Assembly (NCBI RefSeq): GCF_001021505.1
Contig: NZ_LDPO01000019.1
Coordinates: 1 to 64,000 of the forward strand
From: Mycolicibacter heraklionensis
Lineage (GTDB): Bacteria; Actinomycetota; Actinomycetes; Mycobacteriales; Mycobacteriaceae
Direction: 5' to 3'
DNA: 64,000 bases
Numbering within the stretch: the first letter of the stretch is position 1; every line of letters begins with the position of its first letter. The notes under the pieces are model-generated. The model ran no database searches and was not told the DNA's origin. It saw only the letters and a list, made by a program, of their open reading frames with translations. This document shows, piece after piece, positions 10,592 to 18,908 of the stretch. The translations under genes and the position numbers were made by a program.

Positions 10592-11362
10592 GTGCCCTGG
10601 GTGGGGATCGCGTCGACCGAGCTGCTGACCTACCGCGGCGGGCACGGGGCGCCGCTGGTGCTGGTTCACGGACTGATGGGCCGTGGCACCACCTGGCCGC
10701 GCCAACTGCCATGGCTGACCAGGCTGGGCGCGGTCTACACCTACGACGCCCCCTGGCACCGTGGCCGTGAAATCGCCGACCCCCACCCGATCTCCACCGA
10801 ACGCTTCGTCGCCGACCTGGCCACCGCCGTGGAGCAGTTGCCGGGCCCGGTGCGGCTGATCGGGCACTCGATGGGCGGCTTGCACTCGTGGTGCCTGGCG
10901 GCCCGTCACCCCGAGCTGATCTCCGCACTGGTGGTCGAAGACATGGCGCCGGACTTCCGGGGCCGCACCACCGGACCCTGGGAGCCGTGGGTGCATGCCC
11001 TGCCGGTGGAGTTCGCCAGCGCTGAGGAGGTGATCGCCGAATTCGGCGACATCGCCGGACGGTACTTCCTGGAAGCCTTCGACCGCACCGAGACCGGCTG
11101 GCGGCTGCACGGCCGCCCCGAGTGGTGGTTGCAGATCGCCGCCGAGTGGGGCACCCGCGACTACTGGGAGCAGTGGCGCGCGGTGCGTGTGCCGGTGTTG
11201 CTCATCGAGGCCGGCAACTCGGTGACCCCGCCGGGGCAGATGCGCGAAATGCACCGCATTGCAGTCGACAGCAGCTATCTGCACGTCCCCGATGCGGGGC
11301 ACCTGGTGCACGACGAGGCGCCGCAGATCTACCGCGAGGCTGTCGAGTCGTTCCTGTCCTGA
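10592..11362 (+). CDS. Alpha/beta hydrolase (Rv3591c homologue)
   Basis: This 256-residue soluble alpha/beta-hydrolase starts at GTG 10592. The oxyanion region LVHGLMG is near residues 24-30, the nucleophile elbow GHSMGG near 90-95, an acid follows strand 7 (LLIEAG), and the catalytic His is in DAGHLVHDE. A mobile lid with HGRPEWWLQ lies between. No signal peptide is seen, so it is cytoplasmic. The substrate is unknown; esterase or haloalkane-dehalogenase-like subfamilies are possible. Its last 34 bases overlap the convergent mutY end. Confidence 0.85.
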   Translation: MPWVGIASTELLTYRGGHGAPLVLVHGLMGRGTTWPRQLPWLTRLGAVYTYDAPWHRGREIADPHPISTERFVADLATAVEQLPGPVRLIGHSMGGLHSWCLAARHPELISALVVEDMAPDFRGRTTGPWEPWVHALPVEFASAEEVIAEFGDIAGRYFLEAFDRTETGWRLHGRPEWWLQIAAEWGTRDYWEQWRAVRVPVLLIEAGNSVTPPGQMREMHRIAVDSSYLHVPDAGHLVHDEAPQIYREAVESFLS

Positions 11363-12228
11363 CCGGGCAGCGCGAAGCGGCCGTCGGCGAGCTGTTCCAC
11401 CAGGCCGTCACCCAGCAGCGAGGTCAGGGCGCGTTCGCGTTGCACCGCGTCCACCGGCCAGGCCAGGTCAAGGTCGGCACGTGTCACCGCAACGGCGTTG
11501 TCCCGCAACACATCCAGTAGTCGCCCACGGACCTGACGGTCGGTGCCGGCATAGCGTTGGGCGGGACGCTTGGGTCCGGTGCCCGGCGGCGAACCGGCAA
11601 GCCGCCAGCTGCAGGTGTGGCGCAGCGGGCAGCCGTCGCAGCGCGGCGACCGCGCGGTGCACACGATGGCGCCCAGCTCCATCAGCGCCGCGGAGAACCG
11701 GGCGGCCCGGTCGGCCTCGGGCAGCAGGGACTCGACGTCGGCGTGGTCGCGCTTCGCCGACGGGGCACCGGCGTCGGCCTGTCCGTGCACCGCCCGCGCC
11801 ACCACCCGGCGCACGTTGGTGTCCACCACCGGAACCGGCCGGCGGTAGGCGAAGCTGGCCACCGCTCTGGCGGTGTAGCTGCCGATCCCGGGCAGCTGCT
11901 GCAGAACATCGACGTCGTCGGGCACCACGTCGGCGAAGTCCTGAGCGATCACGGTCGCGCATTCGTGGAGCCGTTTGGCGCGGCGGGGATAGCCGAGCTT
12001 CCCCCATGCCCGCAGGACGTCGGCCTGGCTTGCGGCCGCCGTCGCCGACGGTGTCGGCCAGCGCGCCACCCAATCCGGCCAGATCGGCAGCACCCGGGCG
12101 ACCGGAGTCTGCTGCAGCATGAACTCGCTCACCAGGATCTGCCACGGCGTGACATCGCCCGCCCGCCAGGGCAGATCGCGCTCGGCCACGGCGAACCAGC
12201 TGAGCAGATCGTCGGCTTCGACGCTCAT
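11329..12228 (-). CDS. mutY: A/G-specific adenine glycosylase MutY
   Basis: MutY removes adenine mispaired with 8-oxoguanine. From the ATG complementing 12226-12228 the product is 299 residues (about 304 in M. tuberculosis). The catalytic Glu is in SEFMLQQTPV, the helix-hairpin-helix is LPGIGSYTARAV, and the catalytic Asp is in PVVDTNVRRV. The 4Fe-4S loop is C-x6-C-x2-C-x5-C (CTARSPRCDGCPLRHTC). A short C-terminal domain replaces the long NUDIX-like domain of E. coli MutY, as in other mycobacteria. It is divergent from canB. Confidence 0.95.
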   Translation of the reverse strand: MSVEADDLLSWFAVAERDLPWRAGDVTPWQILVSEFMLQQTPVARVLPIWPDWVARWPTPSATAAASQADVLRAWGKLGYPRRAKRLHECATVIAQDFADVVPDDVDVLQQLPGIGSYTARAVASFAYRRPVPVVDTNVRRVVARAVHGQADAGAPSAKRDHADVESLLPEADRAARFSAALMELGAIVCTARSPRCDGCPLRHTCSWRLAGSPPGTGPKRPAQRYAGTDRQVRGRLLDVLRDNAVAVTRADLDLAWPVDAVQRERALTSLLGDGLVEQLADGRFALPGQDRNDSTASR

Positions 12229-12265
12229 CGAGCGCCCGGACCTGATCCCGTGCACAATGTCGGGC

Positions 12266-12889
12266 ATGCCCAATTCAAACCCGATATCGGCGTGGAAAGC
12301 ACTCAAGGAGGGTAACGAGCGCTTCGTCGCCGGCGAGCCCAGCCATCCCAGCCAGGATGTCGCGCGCCGCGCCGCGCTGGCCGCCGGTCAGAAGCCGACC
12401 GCGGTGGTGTTCGGCTGCGGGGACAGTCGAGTGGCCGCCGAGATCATCTTCGACCAGGGTCTCGGGGACATGTTCGTGGTCCGCACCGCCGGTCACGTGA
12501 TCGACTCGGCGGTTCTGGGTTCGATCGAGTTCGGGGTGGAGGTGCTCGACGTGCCGCTCATCGTGGTGCTGGGCCACGACAGCTGCGGGGCGGTCAAGGC
12601 CACCTTGACCGCCCTCGACGACGGTGTCGTGCCGGGCGGCTACCTGCGCGACATCGTCGAGCGGGTGACGCCGTCGATCCTGGTGGGCCGCCGCGAAGGT
12701 CTCAGCAGCGTCGACGAATTCGAGGCCCGCCACGTCAACGAGACCGTGACGCAGTTGGCCGGGCGTTCCCGGATCATCGCCGACCAGATCGAACAGGGGC
12801 GGCTGGCGATCGTCGGCGCCACCTACCACCTGGCGGACGGCCGGGTGTCGGCTCGCTACCACCTCGGCGATATCGGCGACGAGTCGTAG
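12266..12889 (+). CDS. canB: Beta-class carbonic anhydrase CanB
   Basis: This zinc enzyme interconverts CO2 and bicarbonate. From ATG 12266 (MPNSNPISAWKALKEG) the product is 207 residues, the length of M. tuberculosis Rv3588c. The zinc ligands Cys51, His104 and Cys107 and the Asp53-Arg55 dyad (CGDSR, GHDSCG) are all present. An alternative ATG lies nine bases upstream. It is divergent from mutY and convergent with the response regulator, with one base between the stops. Confidence 0.96.
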   Translation: MPNSNPISAWKALKEGNERFVAGEPSHPSQDVARRAALAAGQKPTAVVFGCGDSRVAAEIIFDQGLGDMFVVRTAGHVIDSAVLGSIEFGVEVLDVPLIVVLGHDSCGAVKATLTALDDGVVPGGYLRDIVERVTPSILVGRREGLSSVDEFEARHVNETVTQLAGRSRIIADQIEQGRLAIVGATYHLADGRVSARYHLGDIGDES

Positions 12890-12890
12890 C

Positions 12891-13559
12891 TCAGCTGCCG
12901 TACCGCGGTGTGACGATGCCGTGGTCGTAGGCGTAGACGATGGCCGCCGCACGGTCGCGCAGGTCGAGTTTGGCGAAGATGCGACCGATGTGGCTTTTCA
13001 CCGTCACCTCCGAGATGTAGAGCTCGTCGGCGATCTCGCCGTTGGAGCGGCCTAGCCCGATCAGCCCGAGGACGTCGCGCTCGCGTGCGGTCAGTTCTGC
13101 CGCCGCATCGGTACGGTGTGCGACGGCGACGGCCCGGTAGGTGTTGAGCACCCGGGCGGTGACGGCCGGGTCCAGGTAGCCGTCGCCGCCGGCGACTGCG
13201 CGTACCGCGCGGATCAGCTCCTCGGCCGAGGAGTCCTTGAGCACGAACCCGGACGCGCCGGCCCGCAGCGCCCCGGACAACAGCTCGTCCTCGTTGAAGG
13301 TGGTCAGGGCCAGAACCGGCGGTGAGCCGGGCGTAGCGGCGAGTCTGCGGGTGGCTGCGATGCCGTCCACCCGTTTCATCCGTAGATCCATCACCACCAC
13401 GTCCGGCCGGTGTTCGGCCACCGCACCGGGTACCTCGTCGCCGTCGGCGCATTCGGCGATGACGACGAAGCCGTCCTTGCGGCGCAGTATCCGGCGCAAC
13501 CCGGAGCGGACCAGGTCTTGGTCGTCGACCAGCAGCACGGAGATCTCAGGGTCGGTCAT
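12891..13559 (-). CDS. NarL/LuxR-family response regulator
   Basis: The receiver domain (residues 1-120) has the acidic pair in LLVDDQ, the phospho-acceptor Asp in VVVMDLRM, and the conserved Lys in FVLKDSS. The C-terminal LuxR HTH (about 155-215) reads ELTARERDVLGLIGLG with the recognition segment EVTVKSHIGRIFAKL. ATG 13559 is used; a GTG two codons upstream is also possible. It overlaps the 3' end of the sensor kinase gene by 14 bases, so the two are one transcription and translation unit. In M. tuberculosis no such pair lies between canB and Rv3587c. Confidence 0.93.
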   Translation of the reverse strand: MTDPEISVLLVDDQDLVRSGLRRILRRKDGFVVIAECADGDEVPGAVAEHRPDVVVMDLRMKRVDGIAATRRLAATPGSPPVLALTTFNEDELLSGALRAGASGFVLKDSSAEELIRAVRAVAGGDGYLDPAVTARVLNTYRAVAVAHRTDAAAELTARERDVLGLIGLGRSNGEIADELYISEVTVKSHIGRIFAKLDLRDRAAAIVYAYDHGIVTPRYGS

Positions 13560-14754
13560 GCCCACACCGCCGGCGTTGCGGGCCCGGGTCGGTCAACGGG
13601 ATCTCCGCGCGCACCGACCAGCCCTGCGGGCCCGGTCCGATGTCGATGGTGCCGCCGAGCAGCTCGACCCGTTGGCGCATTCCGGTGATGCCGTGGCCGT
13701 CCGCTGGTGGCCAGACCAGCGCGGCGGGCGTCCGGTTGACAACCGACAGCACGACCGTCGACGGGGAAACCGCGAGGTCTACCAAGGCTTTCGAATCCGG
13801 GGCATGCTTGGCGACATTGGCCAGCGACTCCTGGGCGATGCGGTAGAGGGCCAGGCCCACCGCGGCCGACACCGTCTCGATCCGGCCGTCGCTGCGCAGT
13901 TCGGCGTCGACGCCGGCCTGCCGGTAGTCGACGACCAGCGTGGGGATGTCGGCGACACCGGGTTCGGGTGCGTTGCCGGTGCGGCCATCGTCCAACAGCC
14001 CGACCGTGCGCCGGATGTCGGCCATCGCCTGGCGGCCCAATCGCTCGGCATCGGTCAGCGCCTCGACCGCGTCGTCGACGTCGCGGTCCTGCTGCAGGGC
14101 GCGGCGCGCCCCGGTGACGTGCAGCAGGGTGATGCTCAGCGAATGGGCGATCACGTCGTGCACCTCGCGGGCGATCCGGCGACGTTCGTCGGCCGCGGCA
14201 GCCCGGGCCAGATCTGCCTGCAGTTCCTGCTGGTGCACCAGCAAGCCGGCCTGGATTCGGGTCAGGATCCCGACCAGCCAGCCCATCGCGGCCATGCCCA
14301 GATACAGCGTCGGAGATTCCAGGCGGTGCGCCCCCGCGGCTGCCATCAGCAGTGCGGAGACCAAGCCGAGCGCCACCGCCCCGGACAGCAATGGGGACAA
14401 CGCCGCGAACGCTCCCAAGGCCACCACCAGCAGCACCGGCGCGAGATCACCCGGGACCGGGGTAGAGGTGGCGAAGAGCAGGACGGCGGTGGCCGCGGCG
14501 GATGTTGCCAGCACCAGTCCGGGCAGGAATTTGATGCCGGCCAGGAAGAACAACAGCAGGGGCGCCGACGCCACCACCGCCGCCCCGATGCCGACGGGCA
14601 GATCAGCACCGGGCCGCTGCAGCAGCGCCGCTGCCAACCCGGCCAGCATGGCCCCGTCGATCAAGAGCACGAACAACCAGGAGTACCCGGGCGGGATGAG
14701 CGTGCTGCGATGCCGGAGCTGATCGCGCACGAACGTGGTTACCACCCGCAGCAT
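13546..14754 (-). CDS. NarL-type sensor histidine kinase
   Basis: The 402-residue protein starts at the ATG complementing 14752-14754. It has a membrane-embedded N-terminal half with about five or six hydrophobic segments (residues 25-170) and almost no extracellular domain, which suggests sensing within the membrane. A coiled linker leads to a HisKA_3 dimerisation helix with the phospho-acceptor His in REVHDVIAHSLS. An ATPase domain with an N box (RIAQESLANVAKHA) and G box (GHGITGMRQR) completes it. It is encoded just before its regulator and divergent from the small protein-MmpL unit, a plausible regulatory target. Confidence 0.93.
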   Translation of the reverse strand: MLRVVTTFVRDQLRHRSTLIPPGYSWLFVLLIDGAMLAGLAAALLQRPGADLPVGIGAAVVASAPLLLFFLAGIKFLPGLVLATSAAATAVLLFATSTPVPGDLAPVLLVVALGAFAALSPLLSGAVALGLVSALLMAAAGAHRLESPTLYLGMAAMGWLVGILTRIQAGLLVHQQELQADLARAAAADERRRIAREVHDVIAHSLSITLLHVTGARRALQQDRDVDDAVEALTDAERLGRQAMADIRRTVGLLDDGRTGNAPEPGVADIPTLVVDYRQAGVDAELRSDGRIETVSAAVGLALYRIAQESLANVAKHAPDSKALVDLAVSPSTVVLSVVNRTPAALVWPPADGHGITGMRQRVELLGGTIDIGPGPQGWSVRAEIPLTDPGPQRRRCGHDRP

Positions 14755-14888
14755 CGGCTCATCGTAGAAGGGGCACCGCCCGGCGCACATCCTGCCGTGG
14801 TCGGATTTTCACTGCGACCGGAGTAGGAGACCGAAAACGGGACCGCGGCACGATGTCGAGGCGCTCGCCGATTCTTAGCGTTGTCGGC

Positions 14889-15269
14889 ATGAGTTGGAAT
14901 CACTTTCACGAGCGGATGGCCTTCATGGCCGAGCTGATCGACCGGGCCGCCGAATCCCCGGACTCGGCAATGCATTTAGATGGAGACCCCTCGGACATCG
15001 AGCGATTGTTCGGTAGCGAGGAAGGACTACTGCTGGCGTTGCAGCACCGCTGGATGACCACTTTGACCGCCAGGCTCGACCAGGCGCACTACGAAGGCAT
15101 CCCCGCCGAGGTCGCTGTCGCCGAACTGGCAGCACAGCAGCCGGGCCTGCGCGCCCTGCTGGACGCCGCCGGGGCATGGTCCACCCGGATCCGGGGGCTG
15201 CAGCGCCGGGAACCGCAGCTCGCCGTGCAGTTCGACGGAACCCCATTCGGGCAGCAGTACATTGCCTGA
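14889..15269 (+). CDS. Uncharacterised 126-residue protein upstream of mmpL
   Basis: The likely start is ATG 14889 (MSWNHFHERMAFMAELIDR). It is a soluble, mainly helical protein without a signal peptide. The segment IERLFGSEEGLLLALQHRW looks like the end of a TetR DNA-binding domain and the start of its core helices, but the recognition helix is not evident; this likeness is an inference. Its stop overlaps the mmpL TTG start by eight bases, so the two are probably translationally coupled. I do not recognise the family. Confidence 0.7.
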   Translation: MSWNHFHERMAFMAELIDRAAESPDSAMHLDGDPSDIERLFGSEEGLLLALQHRWMTTLTARLDQAHYEGIPAEVAVAELAAQQPGLRALLDAAGAWSTRIRGLQRREPQLAVQFDGTPFGQQYIA

Positions 15270-18141
15270 CCTGCTGACCCGTGTCGCGCGGTGGCTGCAG
15301 CGCCGGGCCGTCGTGGTGGTGCTGGTGTGGATCGCGGTGGCCGGCCTGGCCAACGTATTCGTGCCGCAGCTCGAACGGGTCGTGGTGTCGCACTCCGGGT
15401 CGTTCATGCCCGCGGACACCGCCAACAACCTCGCTGCCCTGCGCTCCTCGGAGCTGTTCGGCAACGCACCCGGAAACAACATCAATTATGTTGTGCTGGA
15501 ACGAGAAGAGCCGCTGCAGACCGAAGACCGGAACTATTACCAGGCGCTGGTCTCCGCACTGCGAGCCGATACCCGCCATGTCGATGCGGTGACCGAACTG
15601 TGGACATCGCCGCTCACCGCGGCCGGCGTACTGAGCGCTGACGGCCGAGCAGTCGACCTGATGGTGCGGCTGTCCGGGGCGCTGGGCACTTCGGCCGCCG
15701 CCGATTCCGTCACCGCGGTGCGGGATGTGGTCCAGCGACTCGGACCGCCGGCCGGTCTGCAGGTGCTCGTAACCGGGCCCGGCGCCACCCTGGTCGACGA
15801 GTTCGCCGCGATCGATCACCAGATGCTGGCCATCACCGCCGCCACCGTCGTGGTGATCCTGCTGTTGCTGCTGGTCGTCTACCGTTCCCCGGTCGCCGCG
15901 GCGGCCCCGCTGATCTCGGTCGGCCTGGCGTTGGCGGTGGCCCGCCCGTTGGCCGCGATACTCGGCGACCGCGGACTCGTCGAGGTGTCGTTGTTCACCG
16001 TCGCGCTGATCGCGGCGCTGATGCTGGGCGCCGGAACCGACTACGCGATCTTTCTGATCGGCCGTTACCACGAGGGCCGCCGCGGTGGGGACCGTCCCGA
16101 CGACGCGCTGGCCGCGGCCTACCGCGGTGTCGCCCCGGTCGTCATCGGGTCCGGACTGACCATCGCGGCGGCGCTGGCCTGTTTGAACCTGGCTCGGATC
16201 AGCATGTTCCGAAGCGCCGGATTGCCGTGTGCGATAGGAATTCTGGTCGTGGTCATGGCGGCGCTGACGTTGACGCCCGCGTTGGTCTCGCTGGCAGGCC
16301 GCCGTGGTCTGCTGGAACCGCGCCGACCGGTCATCGCTCGCCGGTGGCGCCGGCTCGGGGTGATGATCGCTCGCTGGCCCGCGCCGATAATGGCCGTGAG
16401 CGCGGGACTGATCCTGCTCTTGACGGTACCGCTGGCCGGGATGCGTACCGGGTGGAACGAGCCGTCGGCGACCCCGGCCGGTACCGAGTCCAATCGTGGT
16501 TACGCCGCGATGGACCGCCATTTCGCGGTCAACCGGCTACTGCCGGACTTGGTCACCATCGAGGTGGACCATGATCTGCGCAATCCGGCCGGTCTGATCG
16601 CCATCGAACAGATCAGCAAAGGGCTCATGGCAATTCCCGGAGTGCGCGGTGTGCAGTCGGCGAGTCGCCCGGCCGGCACGGTGCCCGAGGAGGCAACCCT
16701 GACCCACCAGTCCGGGCTGGTCGGTGAGCAGATCGCAGACGGAATGGGTTCGCTGACCGAACGGCTGTCCCGGGTGCTCGACATCGAGGCCGTGCTGTCG
16801 CAGGTGGCGGAAACGCTGGATTCGCTGGAGAACGGATTGGTTGGCGGTACCTCCGGTCTGCGCCAGATCGACGCGGCCGCAGGCGATATGCGCGCCGGAA
16901 TGGACGGTATACGGCACAACCTCGATACGGTCTCGGGATATCTCGATCCGCTGCGCGGCTTCGTCGACAACACCCCGGACTGCGCGGCCAACCTGATCTG
17001 TTCGGTGGTGGGCCGGGTCGTCGAACCCGTCGACGACGTCATACGCAACTCGGCGCAGCTGTCCGACGGCGCCGCCAGGTTGACCACGGGATCCGATATC
17101 GCGAACACCGCGCTGGCCGGCATACCGGCGGCGGTGCGGTCGATGCGGGAGGTGGTGAGCCGAGCCCGCAGCGCCACTGACGAATTGCGCGGGGTGGCGG
17201 AGGGCCTTGCGCCGCAACTGGACGGACTCACCGGATACCTGCGTGAGGCCGCCGGCGATTTCCGGGACAGTGCTGCCGGCGGCTTCTACCTGCCGTCGCG
17301 GGCGCTCTCGGACCCGAGATACGCCGAGGTCCTGCGCACCTTGGTGTCGCCGGACGGCCGGGCCGCCCTGCTGCTGGTGTACGGCGACGGCCAGGAGTGG
17401 GGTGCGGACGGCGCCCGCCGGGCCGGGCAGATCGAGCAGGCGGTGGTCGAGGCGACTAAGGAGGGCACGGTGACCGGGGTGGCCGTGCATCTGGCCGGCG
17501 TTGGGCCGGCCACCCGGGATCTGCAGTCGCTGGTTCGGGGCGACATCACGCTGCTGGTCGCGGCAACGCTGGCATTGATCTTCGTGATCGTCGCGGTGAT
17601 GCTGCGCAGTCCGGTGGCAGCGATGGCGGTGGTCGGCACCGTGATCGTCTCCTATGCGTCGGCGCTGGGGGTCAGCGTCTTGGTGTGGCAGCGTCTGCTG
17701 GGCCTGCCGCTGCACTGGGCGGTGGCGCCGATGGCGTTCATCGCGCTGGTGGCCGTCGGCACCGACTACAACCTGCTGCTGGCGCTCCGGATCCGTGAGG
17801 AGGCGGTCGCCGGAATCGGCACCGGGCTGATCCGCGCCTTCGCCGGAACCGGCGGCGTGGTGACCACCGCCGGCATCGTGTTCGGGATGACGATGTTCGC
17901 GCTGGTGGGCAGCAGCGTGCTGAGCATCACCCAGATCGGCGTGACGGTCTGCGTCGGGCTGCTGCTGGACACCCTGGTGGTGCGGACCTTCGTGATGCCC
18001 CCGCTGATCATGCTGTTGGGCCGCTGGTTCTGGTGGCCGCGCCGGGCCGCTGGCACAGCTGAATACTCGGGCCAGGTCACAACGCGGCTACGACACGCCG
18101 CGAAGGGTCGGACAACTCGCGGTGAGGTCGTCCTACCGTGA
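15262..18141 (+). CDS. MmpL-family RND transporter
   Basis: This 959-residue membrane transporter has the MMPL layout: TM1 at about residues 13-33, a first extracytoplasmic domain, a five-helix bundle near 190-345 containing the proton-relay segment GAGTDYAIFLIGRYHEGR, a large second loop (about 385-755) with coiled-coil-like heptads, and a second bundle near 770-930 with VGTDYNLLLALRIREE. Mycobacterial MmpLs export lipids, siderophores or drugs; the cargo here is unknown. No mmpS partner is adjacent. The start is TTG 15262, inside the end of the preceding gene. The adjacent divergent two-component system is a likely regulator. Confidence 0.92.
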   Translation: MPDLLTRVARWLQRRAVVVVLVWIAVAGLANVFVPQLERVVVSHSGSFMPADTANNLAALRSSELFGNAPGNNINYVVLEREEPLQTEDRNYYQALVSALRADTRHVDAVTELWTSPLTAAGVLSADGRAVDLMVRLSGALGTSAAADSVTAVRDVVQRLGPPAGLQVLVTGPGATLVDEFAAIDHQMLAITAATVVVILLLLLVVYRSPVAAAAPLISVGLALAVARPLAAILGDRGLVEVSLFTVALIAALMLGAGTDYAIFLIGRYHEGRRGGDRPDDALAAAYRGVAPVVIGSGLTIAAALACLNLARISMFRSAGLPCAIGILVVVMAALTLTPALVSLAGRRGLLEPRRPVIARRWRRLGVMIARWPAPIMAVSAGLILLLTVPLAGMRTGWNEPSATPAGTESNRGYAAMDRHFAVNRLLPDLVTIEVDHDLRNPAGLIAIEQISKGLMAIPGVRGVQSASRPAGTVPEEATLTHQSGLVGEQIADGMGSLTERLSRVLDIEAVLSQVAETLDSLENGLVGGTSGLRQIDAAAGDMRAGMDGIRHNLDTVSGYLDPLRGFVDNTPDCAANLICSVVGRVVEPVDDVIRNSAQLSDGAARLTTGSDIANTALAGIPAAVRSMREVVSRARSATDELRGVAEGLAPQLDGLTGYLREAAGDFRDSAAGGFYLPSRALSDPRYAEVLRTLVSPDGRAALLLVYGDGQEWGADGARRAGQIEQAVVEATKEGTVTGVAVHLAGVGPATRDLQSLVRGDITLLVAATLALIFVIVAVMLRSPVAAMAVVGTVIVSYASALGVSVLVWQRLLGLPLHWAVAPMAFIALVAVGTDYNLLLALRIREEAVAGIGTGLIRAFAGTGGVVTTAGIVFGMTMFALVGSSVLSITQIGVTVCVGLLLDTLVVRTFVMPPLIMLLGRWFWWPRRAAGTAEYSGQVTTRLRHAAKGRTTRGEVVLP

Positions 18142-18145
18142 GAAC

Positions 18146-18907
18146 GTGCTCGATTTGGAACCGCAGGGTCCACTGCCTTCGCAGATCTATTGGCGACGAC
18201 GTGGCCTCGCGCTGGGCATTGTGCTCATCGTGATTGCAGTCGTGTCGGCCATCATCTTCGGCATCGTCCATGGCAGCGCCGGTGCCGACAATGCCGACGG
18301 GAAGAAGACCGCCGCCGCGCAGCACGCCAAGCCACAGAACTCCTCGCCCGAAGAGGTCAAGACGCCCGTGGTGGCGCCCGCCGAGCAAGCCCCACCGCAA
18401 GCGCCGACGCCGACCGCCGCGGTGACCCCGCCTCCGGTGCTCAAGGAGGGCGACGACTGCCCCGACTCGACGCTGGCGGTCAAGGGATTGACCGGCCCGC
18501 AGTACACCGTGGGTGAACAGCCCCAATTCACCATGGTTGTCACCAACATCGGGCTGGTCGCCTGCAAGCGTGACGTGGGTGCCGCGGTGCTGGCCGCCTA
18601 CGTCTACTCGCTGGACAACCAGCGGTTGTGGTCGAACCTGGACTGCGCGCCGTCCAACGAGACCCTGGTGAAGACCTTCGACCCCGGCGAGCAGGTGACC
18701 ACCACGGTGACCTGGACCGGAATGGGTTCGGCGCCGCAGTGCCCGCTGCCGCGTCAGCCGATCGGACCCGGCACCTACAACCTCGTCGTCCAACTCGGCA
18801 ATCTGCGATCCGCGACGGTGCCGTTCATGCTTACCGAGCCGTCACCGGACATGCCGCCGCCGGGCCAGGACGTGCCCCCGCCGGACGCTCCGCCACCGGG
18901 CAACTGA
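18146..18907 (+). CDS. Membrane-anchored Pro-rich protein (Rv3587c homologue)
   Basis: I prefer GTG 18146 (reading VLDLEPQGPLPSQIYWRRRG) over GTG 18122, which would overlap mmpL. The 253-residue product has one N-terminal membrane helix (about residues 20-42), an Ala/Pro/Gln-rich linker (about 45-105), and an extracytoplasmic domain with three or four cysteines that may form disulphides (DDCPDST, LVACKRD, LDCAPS, APQCPLP). A Pro-rich tail ends it. The function is unknown; its neighbour position is conserved in mycobacteria. It ends one base from the radA stop, where disA would normally lie. Confidence 0.82.
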   Translation: MLDLEPQGPLPSQIYWRRRGLALGIVLIVIAVVSAIIFGIVHGSAGADNADGKKTAAAQHAKPQNSSPEEVKTPVVAPAEQAPPQAPTPTAAVTPPPVLKEGDDCPDSTLAVKGLTGPQYTVGEQPQFTMVVTNIGLVACKRDVGAAVLAAYVYSLDNQRLWSNLDCAPSNETLVKTFDPGEQVTTTVTWTGMGSAPQCPLPRQPIGPGTYNLVVQLGNLRSATVPFMLTEPSPDMPPPGQDVPPPDAPPPGN

Positions 18908-18908
18908 G

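Noticed and set aside
13237..14826. 529-codon plus-strand frame over the two-component genes
   Set aside because: It covers the well-supported kinase and regulator on the other strand and is a Gln/Arg/Gly-rich shadow without motifs.
14923..16521. 532-codon minus-strand frame over mmpL
   Set aside because: It is antisense to a clear MmpL gene and has His/Gln/Arg-rich shadow composition.
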